Positions 17,286 through 24,883 of a stretch of DNA of 43,380 nucleotides are shown here, piece by piece. Positions within the stretch are counted from its first letter, which is position 1; each line of letters starts with the position of its first letter. The position numbers and the translations under genes were made by a program. A model generated the notes under the pieces. It did not search any database and was not told where the DNA came from. It saw only the letters and a list, made by a program, of their open reading frames with translations. Source of the stretch: JAQVOO01 sp964524755 (GTDB lineage Bacteria > Spirochaetota > Spirochaetia > Sphaerochaetales > Sphaerochaetaceae); the NCBI GenBank assembly GCA_964524755.1, contig CAZGDR010000010.1, forward strand, positions 1-43,380, in the 5' to 3' direction.

Positions 17286-17834
17286 TTACCAATCAAGTCC
17301 ATTAAAATGGATGGTACCAGAGGGGAGCGGTTCACTATGCACTGCCTTGTAATATAATGCGTCATGCACAAACTCCCTCGTGAATTCCTGTTTATTTACA
17401 GTATCCAGTAATACAACTTTCGCTTCAACCTGAGTCCATCCAAGGCTGGTATAGAGTCCTGCTACATGTGGACGAGCAAACAAGAGACCAAAACCTATAT
17501 TACGCTGCAGAGCTTCTTCCTCTACTAGGGTAATCATTTTTCTAGCTAAACCTTTTCCCCGGTAAGCCTCTAAAACATATACATTTTGAACACCAAAGGC
17601 TTTGTAAGGTTTATTTTCTATAGTAACAGTACGTTCCACAACACCACAGTGCACCACGGGATTATCATCAGAATCAAGTCCAATTACACTCCATGTAGGA
17701 AAAGTACCTTTCCAGCCTCTTGCATCCTTAAAATACCAAGCATTATGAGGAAAACTAACACAGAGATTTTCACGAATCCTTGCATCGAGTTCTTGTGTAA
17801 TTTCTTCTTCATTATAGATAGCAAAATTCAGCAT
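17286..17834 (-). CDS. GNAT-family N-acetyltransferase
   Basis: Protein of 182 residues. The acetyl-CoA-binding motif A is VYVLEAYRGKGLARKMITLV (R/Q-x-x-G-x-G/A type), followed by LYTSLGWTQVEA, typical of the GNAT C-terminal half. GNAT enzymes acetylate amines on many small molecules or proteins; the substrate is unknown. Its ATG shares one base with the stop of the upstream epimerase fragment (TAATG), with GAGGG about 10 nt upstream, so the two are translated from one message. Confidence 0.85.
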   Translation of the reverse strand: MLNFAIYNEEEITQELDARIRENLCVSFPHNAWYFKDARGWKGTFPTWSVIGLDSDDNPVVHCGVVERTVTIENKPYKAFGVQNVYVLEAYRGKGLARKMITLVEEEALQRNIGFGLLFARPHVAGLYTSLGWTQVEAKVVLLDTVNKQEFTREFVHDALYYKAVHSEPLPSGTIHFNGLDW

Positions 17835-18337
17835 TATATATAACCCTCGAAATCCATTTCAATAAATTCACCAAATATGAAATTCCCAGGGTAACCCATC
17901 TCCCCGTCTGGACTAAACAGAGAAAAATGTATACTGGGAAACGGTTCTTCGACAACTCTTTCAACTTTCCAATTTCTTTTGTCAAATCCAACACTGCCAC
18001 CATGTACCGAATTCCCAACTGGGTCATTTCTATCTAATTGATACACAGTTCCGTCTAGTTCAAACCTTCCATCCCTAATTCTATCAGCATATCGACCAAT
18101 TGTTGCACCAAAATAGGTTTCACCTGTCTCATAAGAAGCAATATTCTCATATCCTAACACGACATTAGCTAATTCCTGCTCTCTATCGGGGGTCACAATA
18201 CTGATGATTGTGGCACCCATTGAACTAATCGTCACCGAAACAAGTCCACTCGTAAGAGTATACATTGAAATTTCTTCTTGGCTTTGAGAAATAATCATTG
18301 GACAACTATACCATAGATCATGGTGGATTTTATCCAT
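17834..18337 (-). pseudogene. Truncated aldose 1-epimerase (galactose mutarotase) fragment
   Basis: An open frame of 167 residues that matches only the N-terminal half of GalM-type epimerases, which run about 340-350 residues. Clear family segments are VTISSMGATIISIVTPDR, YFGATIGRYADRIRDGRF, NSVHGGSVGFDKRNWKV and SPDGEMGYPGN. After GYPGN the family similarity stops and a short unrelated tail (FIFGEFIEMDFEGYI) ends in TAA. The C-terminal half, with the general-base Glu and the second catalytic His, is missing, so activity is unlikely. An internal deletion next to the acetyltransferase would explain the junction. The true start is uncertain; 18337, 18298 and 18265 are all possible. Confidence 0.75.
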
Positions 18338-18555
18338 TTTTATTCGTATTATTACTCCCTAGAGTGTGATGAGCAGTATTTCAATTATTTGCTAACACTA
18401 TTAGTTATTAACAAACCAAGATTTCTGTATTATCATTGGGATGCTGAGGGTTGTTAATTCATTTTTACATACACTAAGGTAATAGTCCTACGTTAGTATC
18501 GTCTTCAGAAAAAAACTAAGACGCAATTTTGCCTATAATAAGAGGTTTTTGTACC

Positions 18556-19392
18556 ATGAGTCTCTCCTTCTTGTTCCATGATGATGTACAGAGAATATTC
18601 AATAATTTTCACGCGCTCTTTGGGATAAGGATTGCTTTCTTTGCACCTGATGGAAGAGAGCTAAAGGTAGGAAATAACGCGGGTATCTGCCGATATTGTC
18701 AATCAATTAAAATGTGTCAAGGTGGAGCCATAGCTTGCTATGAAGAAGATAGAAAAGGAAAAATCTTGGCATATCAAAGGCAAAAGCTCGTTACATATAC
18801 CTGCCACGCTGGGATGACTGAAGTTGTAAAACCAATTATACAACAGGAAAACCTCTTAGGATATGCCATGATTGGACAAATCAGGACTAAAAAACTCCCA
18901 GTCGTGCGATGGAGCTCTTCTTGGAACGCTCAACATAAAGAAAAACTTGAAGATATCCTTTCTGCTCAACCTTTGATCTGCCAGTCTGATTTGGTATTAA
19001 TTATAGAGATGTTCTCTGATTTGATGGATTTACTCACCTCGGAACATATGATCGATCATACAGGTATAGATATACCTTCAAAACTTTCTGGGTATATCCA
19101 GCACCATATTGATGAAGCAATTCCTCTCGCAAGGGCTTCTTCAGAGATGAACCTCTCTGAATCTCGCCTTTCTCATCTCATCAAGGGACGCTATGGTATC
19201 AGCTACTCGGCTTTAGTTAGAAGAATAAAAATGGAACAAGCTAGATTTCTACTCTCTCATTATCAGTATATGACTATTGCTGAAGTTGCTTCTGCCGTAG
19301 GGTTTCAAGACCCTCAGTACTTTTCAAGAATATTTCGGCAGGAGTGCAAAAAAAGTCCAACTGCATATCGAAAACAACAGATTTCTCCATAG
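18556..19392 (+). CDS. PocR-domain AraC-family transcriptional regulator
   Basis: DNA-binding regulator of 278 residues from ATG 18556, with AGAGG about 10 nt upstream. Residues about 1-160 form a PocR-type sensory domain: NNFHALFGIRIAFFAPDG, the Cys cluster CRYCQSIKMCQGG with a later ACYEE, and VTYTCHAGMTEVVKPI. The C-terminal about 100 residues are two AraC helix-turn-helix motifs (SESRLSHLIKGRYGISYSAL and IAEVASAVGFQDPQYFSRIF). PocR domains are known from the regulator of propanediol and cobalamin genes and are thought to sense small organic ligands. The next gene, 76 nt downstream, is a UroD-like protein and the likely target. Confidence 0.9.
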   Translation: MSLSFLFHDDVQRIFNNFHALFGIRIAFFAPDGRELKVGNNAGICRYCQSIKMCQGGAIACYEEDRKGKILAYQRQKLVTYTCHAGMTEVVKPIIQQENLLGYAMIGQIRTKKLPVVRWSSSWNAQHKEKLEDILSAQPLICQSDLVLIIEMFSDLMDLLTSEHMIDHTGIDIPSKLSGYIQHHIDEAIPLARASSEMNLSESRLSHLIKGRYGISYSALVRRIKMEQARFLLSHYQYMTIAEVASAVGFQDPQYFSRIFRQECKKSPTAYRKQQISP

Positions 19393-19396
19393 TAAT

Positions 19397-19440
19397 AGCA
19401 GATATACTGCTCACATAGTTTAGTAGATATTTTTTATACT
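19397..19440 (+). promoter_or_regulatory. Possible activator-dependent promoter of the UroD-like gene
   Basis: A good -10, TATACT (19435-19440), has no matching -35. Just upstream lies a perfect inverted repeat AGCAG-ATATA-CTGCT (19397-19411). An AraC-type activator such as the neighbouring PocR protein could bind there. This is inferred from layout. Confidence 0.35.
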
Positions 19441-19468
19441 TAACAAAGATACGGCTTGGAGGATATGT

Positions 19469-20491
19469 ATGGCAATACAAAAACGAGAAGTAGTCAAAAT
19501 GGTCTTAGACGGGAAGAAGCCTCCCTATGTTCCCTGGTCATTTGGTTTTACCGTAGAGGCCAAGGAAAAGTTAAAACAACATTATGGTCCTGATTGGGAA
19601 TTGGAACTGCATAACCATTTTACTGTATTAGGCAATGGTATAGGTTTCTTCGATGAATTAGAAAACCAGAGGTTCAAAGATCTTTTTGGTGTTGTTTGGG
19701 ACAAGTCTGTTGAAAAAGACATCGGGCTGCCTGAAGAAGTACTTCTCAAGGAACCAACTCTAGAAGGATACACGTTCCCAGATCCTTTAGATAAGCGTGC
19801 GTTCGAAGATATTGAAGCGACGATTGCACGAGATCCAAGTAGGTTCAGAGTATTTGCTATCGGTTTCTCATTGTTCGAAAGAGCTTGGTCGTTAAGAGGA
19901 ATTGAGAACCTTCTTATGGATTTCTATATTAATCCTGATTTTGTACATGAACTATTCACAAAGATTGTTGATTACAATATAGCACATCTCGATAAGGCTT
20001 GCACCTATGATATAGATGCCATCTTCTTTGGAGATGATTGGGGCGCACAACACGGACTAATCATGGGTCCACACCTGTGGAGAGAGTTCATCCTTCCCCA
20101 CCTTTCAAGAATGTACAAAGCGGTCATAGAGCGCGGTAAATACGTATTCATGCACTCGTGTGGTGATGTTGATGAGATATTCCCTGACCTCATATCCATA
20201 GGTCTCTCCTGTTTTAACCCGTTCCAACCAGAGGTGATGGATACTGTTAAGTTAATGAAGGAGTACCGTGGATCATTGAATTTCTGGGGCGGATTATCAA
20301 CCCAGAAAACGCTACCATTCGGTACGATAGAAGATGTGATTAAAGAATCACAACATCTCCTTAATCTAGGCTTAGAAGGAGGATACATCTTCTCTCCTTC
20401 CCACGATGTAGAGGGAGATGTACCACTAGAGAACATTTTAGCGTTCATTGAAGAGGCAAAGAAACAAAAGAGTTATATAAATCAAGTTTAG
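19469..20491 (+). CDS. Uroporphyrinogen decarboxylase-fold protein (UroD-like, possible methyltransferase)
   Basis: Protein of 340 residues, start ATG 19469 with GGAGG 8 nt upstream. It has UroD superfamily features: an N-terminal KREVVKMVLDGKKPPYVPWS, central DAIFFGDDWGAQHGLIMGPH, then GKYVFMHSCGDVDEIFPDLI and a C-terminal GGYIFSPSHDV. The H-x-C (HSC) segment and absence of typical haem-pathway context favour the MtaA/CmuA-like branch, which moves methyl groups to or from corrinoid proteins or thiols by Zn, over porphyrin synthesis. No corrinoid protein gene is adjacent, so the substrate is open. It follows the PocR-AraC regulator gene. Confidence 0.85.
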   Translation: MAIQKREVVKMVLDGKKPPYVPWSFGFTVEAKEKLKQHYGPDWELELHNHFTVLGNGIGFFDELENQRFKDLFGVVWDKSVEKDIGLPEEVLLKEPTLEGYTFPDPLDKRAFEDIEATIARDPSRFRVFAIGFSLFERAWSLRGIENLLMDFYINPDFVHELFTKIVDYNIAHLDKACTYDIDAIFFGDDWGAQHGLIMGPHLWREFILPHLSRMYKAVIERGKYVFMHSCGDVDEIFPDLISIGLSCFNPFQPEVMDTVKLMKEYRGSLNFWGGLSTQKTLPFGTIEDVIKESQHLLNLGLEGGYIFSPSHDVEGDVPLENILAFIEEAKKQKSYINQV

Positions 20492-20496
20492 AAGAA

Positions 20497-20516
20497 TAAT
20501 CAGATGAAACTGATTA
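20497..20516 (+). terminator. Weak stem-loop after the UroD-like gene
   Basis: A 7-bp stem TAATCAG / CTGATTA with a 6-nt loop begins 6 nt after the stop. It is followed by AT-rich DNA with TTTTT about 12 nt later, so it is at best a poor terminator. Confidence 0.3.
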
Positions 20517-20594
20517 AAGCAAAATAGTTTTTCAACAAGATGGCACGCTGGTTATTATCTTTTTATAACTATAGATTTCTATAAGTGTGTCTTC

Positions 20595-21695
20595 TCAATG
20601 ATTCAAAGACCTTATATTAGCTTCACTGTTAAGCATTCCATTGATGAGAGCTTGCAGATCATTGGCACTACGTACAATATCTTCATCTTGAGCAATGATA
20701 GTGAATATGCGTTGCGTAATGTAACTATCTATAACAGGATACTTCTTAAAGTTAGGGTCAATATAAGAGTTAGAGATCACGGTCTCGATGAAATCACGAT
20801 CTAATGGTTGTAGACTATCACGTTGCATAATGCCTGACGTATAGATTGCATCAAAAACTGTGCGATTCACCGGCAGCATATTTGAAAGCTCCCAGATTTC
20901 ATACTGAAATTCTTCATCACTGGAGATAAACTCCAGGAATTTAAAAGCTACTTCCTTGTGCCTTGAACGACTGCTCATCCCCATCTGTACGGTAAAGAGT
21001 TTCGACTTACTGGTCCCATGCGGGCCATGAGGGAAAGGGAGCACATCCCAATCAAACTGGTTAAATCGCAAAACCTTGTAAGGATAAGAACCGTACACTC
21101 TAAATTCTGATAGGTTGAACGTTTTAAAGCCTACATGCCCCTGTTCGAATCTCCCCTCAGGGACAATGACTCCTTGGTTCAGCGTGTGTAATTTCTTCAG
21201 GAATACTAGGAGCTCATGCATCCGATTCTCATTAAATACGGCCTGAGTGTTTTTCTCATTGAAGAGCGCTTCATCATTGGTATAAAAAGCATGATGCCAA
21301 TCATATCCTTCAACTCCAAATCTATCGGGGCTTCCATCATCATTGAGATCAGCTGTAATAGATCCGCATAATTGATAAAATTGGTCCCAAGTCCAATTGT
21401 CGTAATCGATAGTTAACCCTAAAGAGGTAAGTAAATCGTTATTTACGATAAGAAATGAGGGGACAATTCCTATTGGAACTGAATACTGTGACCCTTGGTA
21501 TTGGCCTGCTTCTAAGGCATTGCTAAAAAAAACTTGAGGAGTGAACGAGCTTTTCTCAATATAATGATCTAAATTTTCAAGTAGACCAATCGCTGCATAA
21601 GTATTAAAATCTTCTTCAAGGATGAGAAAGATATCAGGCTCTTTTCCTTTAAGGACGAGTTGCGCAAACCATTCTGAATAATCTTTATACATCGT
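20595..21695 (-). CDS. Extracellular solute-binding protein (family 1 sugar-binding type), 5' end lost in the assembly gap
   Basis: The last 366 codons of a periplasmic binding protein are visible up to the N gap at 21696; the signal peptide and roughly the first 60-80 residues are missing. Typical family-1 segments are KGKEPDIFLILEEDF, SVPIGIVPSFLIVNNDLLTS, LTIDYDNWTWDQFYQLCGSI, DRFGVEGYDW and a C-terminal KEVAFKFLEFISSDEEFQYE followed by LPVNRTVFD. This is a different class from the RbsB-like proteins nearby (the CUT1/UgpB-type fold). No permease or ATPase of its own class is next to it. It shares strand and locus with a two-component system, so it may present a ligand to that sensor or serve distant permeases. 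Confidence 0.85.
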   Translation of the reverse strand, partial: TMYKDYSEWFAQLVLKGKEPDIFLILEEDFNTYAAIGLLENLDHYIEKSSFTPQVFFSNALEAGQYQGSQYSVPIGIVPSFLIVNNDLLTSLGLTIDYDNWTWDQFYQLCGSITADLNDDGSPDRFGVEGYDWHHAFYTNDEALFNEKNTQAVFNENRMHELLVFLKKLHTLNQGVIVPEGRFEQGHVGFKTFNLSEFRVYGSYPYKVLRFNQFDWDVLPFPHGPHGTSKSKLFTVQMGMSSRSRHKEVAFKFLEFISSDEEFQYEIWELSNMLPVNRTVFDAIYTSGIMQRDSLQPLDRDFIETVISNSYIDPNFKKYPVIDSYITQRIFTIIAQDEDIVRSANDLQALINGMLNSEANIRSLNH

Positions 21696-21795
21696 NNNNN
21701 NNNNNNNNNNNNNNNNNNNNNNNNNNNNNNNNNNNNNNNNNNNNNNNNNNNNNNNNNNNNNNNNNNNNNNNNNNNNNNNNNNNNNNNNNNNNNNN
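21696..21795. other. Assembly gap (100 N)
   Basis: Exactly 100 undefined bases, a customary placeholder for a scaffold gap of unknown length. By chance the frames on either side line up on the minus strand, which makes a false 581-residue fusion. The response regulator lacks about 30-35 residues and the binding protein about 60-80 plus its upstream region, so the real gap is probably over 300 bp. Confidence 0.97.
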
Positions 21796-22340
21796 ACCTC
21801 TTGCATGATCTCCTTGTTGGAATATCCTCGCCCAATCAGCTGCATAATACGCAGTTCCTGGAGTGTGAATTGTTTAAAACCGTCATCAGAATCTTGTAGT
21901 GTACGAAATGAAGAACCAGCTAGTCGTCCGAGTAAAGAGAATACCTTCTGCGCTGTTTGGGGATCTACTGAGGTCCCTCCCCCATGGACTGTCACTATAC
22001 TGGAAAGCAAATCCTGTTTTGAAATTCCTTTCAGTAAAAATCCATCAGCACCATATTTTACCGCATCATAGACATATTCATCATCATCGAATGTGGTCAA
22101 AATGATAATCTTAATCTTATCTACTTTATCTTTTATAAGATGGACACATTCCAATCCATTGATCTTTGGCATGCGGATATCCATAAGAATGACATCTGGG
22201 ATATGCTTCAAGGCCATACCTACGGTTTCTTCACCATCCCGCGCTGTCCCTATAACTTTAAAGCGTTCATCTGAGCTAATAAGGAGTTGCAAACTGTCTC
22301 GGATCAATTCTTGATCATCAGCAATCAGTACGGTAATCAT
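21796..22340 (-). CDS. NarL/FixJ-family response regulator, 3' end lost in the assembly gap
   Basis: Visible are 181 residues. The receiver domain has the acidic pair in IADDQE, phospho-acceptor D54 in VILMDIRMPK, Thr in ILTTFDD and K104 in GFLLKG. The LuxR-type helix-turn-helix begins at TLQELRIMQLIGRGYSNKEIMQE and is cut by the N gap before the recognition helix ends. The start ATG 22340 overlaps the kinase stop by 4 nt (ATGA), so the pair is coupled. It should bind DNA after phosphorylation by the kinase at 22337-23641. A candidate site lies in the divergent promoter at 23740-23766. Confidence 0.93.
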
Positions 22341-23641
22341 GTCTGTTTAGCTCCTTTGCGCAAAGGGATTGTTGCTGTAGTTTGGAACCCGCCTCCTAGG
22401 GAAGACTCAAAAATAACGGTTCCACCGAGGATAGCAAGTCGTTCCTCAATATGCTCCAACCCAAAATGTTTTACAATTCTATCACACCCGTGACCATCAT
22501 CGGCAATAATGACCGTTAGCTCCGTGGGAGTATAAGCTAAAGTCACATCAATTTTAGTACTCTCTGAATGTCTCAGAGAATTCGTTAAACTTTCCTGCAC
22601 TACCCGATATACGGTCTGTTCCTCATCATCGTCTAACGCTATAGCATTTCCTCTGATTATGAAACTTACAATCCTGTCACCTAAAGCATTAGTGTCACTA
22701 ATTAACTCACTTAAAGCAGAAAGAAGGGATGATTTGACAATTGCATCACTTTTTAATTCGCGCACTGAGCGGCGGATATCAGTAAGTCCATGATTCGTAA
22801 CCCGTTTAATTTTTTCCAACCGTGTATGTAATTCTGCTGCACCACTTTTAGAAAGCTCAAGACAAGCTTCAATTCCAGTAGAGATACTTGTTAAAGAATG
22901 GCCGAGGATATCATGAATTTCATGGGCTAACCGATTTCGTTCTTTCAAACGGGCAGTTTCTTCCAATCTCCCCTGCAGAATCTCTAGTTGATATAATTTA
23001 TCTGACAGCTCATTATTTACGCGGATAAACTCCTTGTTTTCCCGAATTTTACTTTGTACTAAAAACTGGAAAAATAGAATTACCGTAATAAGATTCAACG
23101 ACTCTAACGTACTACGTATACTGTAGAGTGGGATCTGTAAATTAGAACCATAAAAACTGATGTAATCCTGTAAGGAGACTAGGTTCAGTCGAACTGAAAT
23201 AATATCATAATCGGAGAAAATATAGCCTACCATAACCAGCGCTATGGTTACATAACGTAACGGAATATTGCCAATAAAGAAAAAGGCTCCTACTCCCAAG
23301 AATAAAAACAACCCTTTGTAGGAGAAATTTAGATTATAAGCAATGAAAAAAGTAAGCGCGATATCAAAAATAAATAAGATGAAGATTACCGCTACTCTTG
23401 ATTCGTGTAGGCGGCGCTTGATTATACCAGAGACAATTAATAAGAAAAAACTCGAGAGAGCATATACGGGAACATGCCACGGAATGTGTGGGAGGTAACG
23501 AGATTGTTCGAGAAAATTCCGTGCCTGTTCCGCTTCGCATATGAGAAAAGTTGTTTGAAATATAACCAACGACAGTAGTCCGACAATCGCGAGATTGAGC
23601 AATAATATAATCTTATACACATATCCGAGTGGCTTATCCAT
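22337..23641 (-). CDS. Membrane sensor histidine kinase (HisKA_3 / NarX-DesK type)
   Basis: Protein of 434 residues. Residues 1-200 contain about six hydrophobic segments, for example IILLLNLAIVGLLSLVIFQT, VAVIFILFIFDIALTFFIAY and ITVILFFQFLVQ, with short outer loops. A coiled region leads to the HisKA_3 box LKERNRLAHEIHDILGHSL with phospho-acceptor H243. The ATPase half shows VVQESLTNSLRHS (N box), IIADDGHGCD (G1) and LGGGFQTTATIPL. There is no large periplasmic sensor domain, so the ligand is sensed in the membrane or through a partner such as the nearby binding protein. The gene is divergent from the second ABC operon and probably regulates it. Confidence 0.92.
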   Translation of the reverse strand: MDKPLGYVYKIILLLNLAIVGLLSLVIFQTTFLICEAEQARNFLEQSRYLPHIPWHVPVYALSSFFLLIVSGIIKRRLHESRVAVIFILFIFDIALTFFIAYNLNFSYKGLFLFLGVGAFFFIGNIPLRYVTIALVMVGYIFSDYDIISVRLNLVSLQDYISFYGSNLQIPLYSIRSTLESLNLITVILFFQFLVQSKIRENKEFIRVNNELSDKLYQLEILQGRLEETARLKERNRLAHEIHDILGHSLTSISTGIEACLELSKSGAAELHTRLEKIKRVTNHGLTDIRRSVRELKSDAIVKSSLLSALSELISDTNALGDRIVSFIIRGNAIALDDDEEQTVYRVVQESLTNSLRHSESTKIDVTLAYTPTELTVIIADDGHGCDRIVKHFGLEHIEERLAILGGTVIFESSLGGGFQTTATIPLRKGAKQT

Positions 23642-23739
23642 AATCTATGCTTGTACGATAACGTACTATCCACCTTCTTGTAAAGCAAGAACTATAGATG
23701 ATCACCGAGTGCAGTGCAGGCTAGTAAAACCATACTAGA

Positions 23740-23766
23740 ATGACATTTGTCATAAATCTCATGACA
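23740..23766. promoter_or_regulatory. ATGACA inverted repeat plus third half-site, candidate response-regulator site
   Basis: ATGACA-TT-TGTCAT (23740-23753) is a perfect inverted repeat, and a third ATGACA lies at 23761-23766. The group ends 9 nt before the -35 box of the rightward ABC promoter, a normal place for an activator. The two-component genes are transcribed away from it. Assignment to that regulator is inference. Confidence 0.45.
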
Positions 23767-23775
23767 ATAAACAGC

Positions 23776-23804
23776 TTGTGCTCCGCAGTCTCATCACCTA
23801 CAAT
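23776..23804 (+). promoter_or_regulatory. Promoter of the second ABC operon
   Basis: TTGTGC (23776-23781) and TACAAT (23799-23804) are separated by 17 nt. The -10 is strong and the -35 weak, as expected for an activated promoter. The binding-protein start lies 66 nt downstream. Confidence 0.5.
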
Positions 23805-23869
23805 ATGGGAGTATGAATAATCTCGGTACCAGATTATTTAATAGCACGTACACAAAATATGGAGGAATT

Positions 23870-24805
23870 ATGAAAAAAACATTATTGGTATGTTTAATCC
23901 TAGTAATGGTAGTAGGATCAGTATTTGCTCAGGGTGGTAAAGAAGCTGACAGTGGCTACACTTTTGGCTATACCTGTATGACAATGAACAATCCTTTCTT
24001 TATCATTCTCGAACAATCTATTCGAGATTCAGTTGAAGAAAACGGTGACAAATTAATCACAATGGACCCTGCTATGGACGTTGCCAAGCAGATTAACCAG
24101 ATTGAAGACCTTATCACTCAAGGTATTGATGCAATATTCTTAAACCCAGTTGACTGGGAAGGAATTCGCCCAGCTCTTGTAGCTCTTAAGAACGCTAACA
24201 TTCCTATAATCAACTTCGATACAGAAGTAAAAGATATGGAATATGTTACCGCGTATGCTGGTTCTGATAATAAGAACGCTGGTTATGTTTGTGGTTTAGA
24301 CCTTGTGAAACGTTTCCCCAATGGCGGGAAAATTGTTGTCCTGGATTCTCCAACCATGAACTCAATTAACGACCGAATCGAAGGTTTCATGAATGCGATT
24401 GACGGTAAAGGTTTTACAATCGTTGCCCAGCAGGATGGTAAAGGTGACCTCCCAACTTCAATGAGAATTACTGAAGATATCCTTCAGGCAAATCCTCAAA
24501 TTGATGCTATAATGGGTGGAAATGATCCAACAGCTCTCGGTGCTCTTGCTGCATGTAAGGCAGCTAACCGCACCAAGATCTTGATCTACGGTGTAGATGG
24601 TTCTCCTGAAGCTAAAGCTGAAATCGCTAGTGGTGGACAATTCGCCGGCAGTGGTGCTCAGAGCCCAATTAGTATTGGTGTTGAATCAGTTAAATTGGCT
24701 TATAAAGTATTGAATAACGAACCTTATGACGAAAGAGTTCCGGTTCAAACATTCTTGATTAATGCTGACAATGTTGGTCAATACGGTACTGACGGCTGGC
24801 AATAA
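23870..24805 (+). CDS. Periplasmic sugar-binding protein, RbsB-like (CUT2 ABC transporter)
   Basis: Binding protein of 311 residues from ATG 23870, with GGAGGAA 4-5 nt upstream. The signal peptide MKKTLLVCLILVMVVGSVFA is followed by QGGKEADSG, the spirochaete-type processed end. Ligand-fold segments are YTFGYTCMTMNNPFFI, GIDAIFLNPVDWEGIRPAL, IPIINFDTEV, IDAIMGGNDPTALGALAAC and ILIYGVDGSPEAKAEIASG. It is first in an operon with the ATPase and permease at 24884-27414. The ligand is unknown; the neighbouring kinase/aldolase operon suggests a ketose or a sugar converted to one. Confidence 0.94.
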   Translation: MKKTLLVCLILVMVVGSVFAQGGKEADSGYTFGYTCMTMNNPFFIILEQSIRDSVEENGDKLITMDPAMDVAKQINQIEDLITQGIDAIFLNPVDWEGIRPALVALKNANIPIINFDTEVKDMEYVTAYAGSDNKNAGYVCGLDLVKRFPNGGKIVVLDSPTMNSINDRIEGFMNAIDGKGFTIVAQQDGKGDLPTSMRITEDILQANPQIDAIMGGNDPTALGALAACKAANRTKILIYGVDGSPEAKAEIASGGQFAGSGAQSPISIGVESVKLAYKVLNNEPYDERVPVQTFLINADNVGQYGTDGWQ

Positions 24806-24828
24806 AATTCACTGTACAAATTGTATGG

Positions 24829-24852
24829 GGCCGATTTATTATAAAATCGGCC
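24829..24852 (+). terminator. Intercistronic stem-loop after the binding-protein gene
   Basis: Perfect 9-bp stem GGCCGATTT / AAATCGGCC with a 6-nt loop, followed by TCTTT. It lies between the binding-protein stop and the ATPase ribosome site. It probably gives partial termination or protects the upstream mRNA from 3' decay. Confidence 0.65.
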
Positions 24853-24883
24853 TCTTTACTAAAATCATTGGAGGATTGCCTAG

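Noticed and set aside
20595..22340. A 581-residue response regulator/solute-binding protein fusion
   Set aside because: It exists only because a 100-N gap keeps the frame; the halves belong to different proteins, and both are truncated at the gap.
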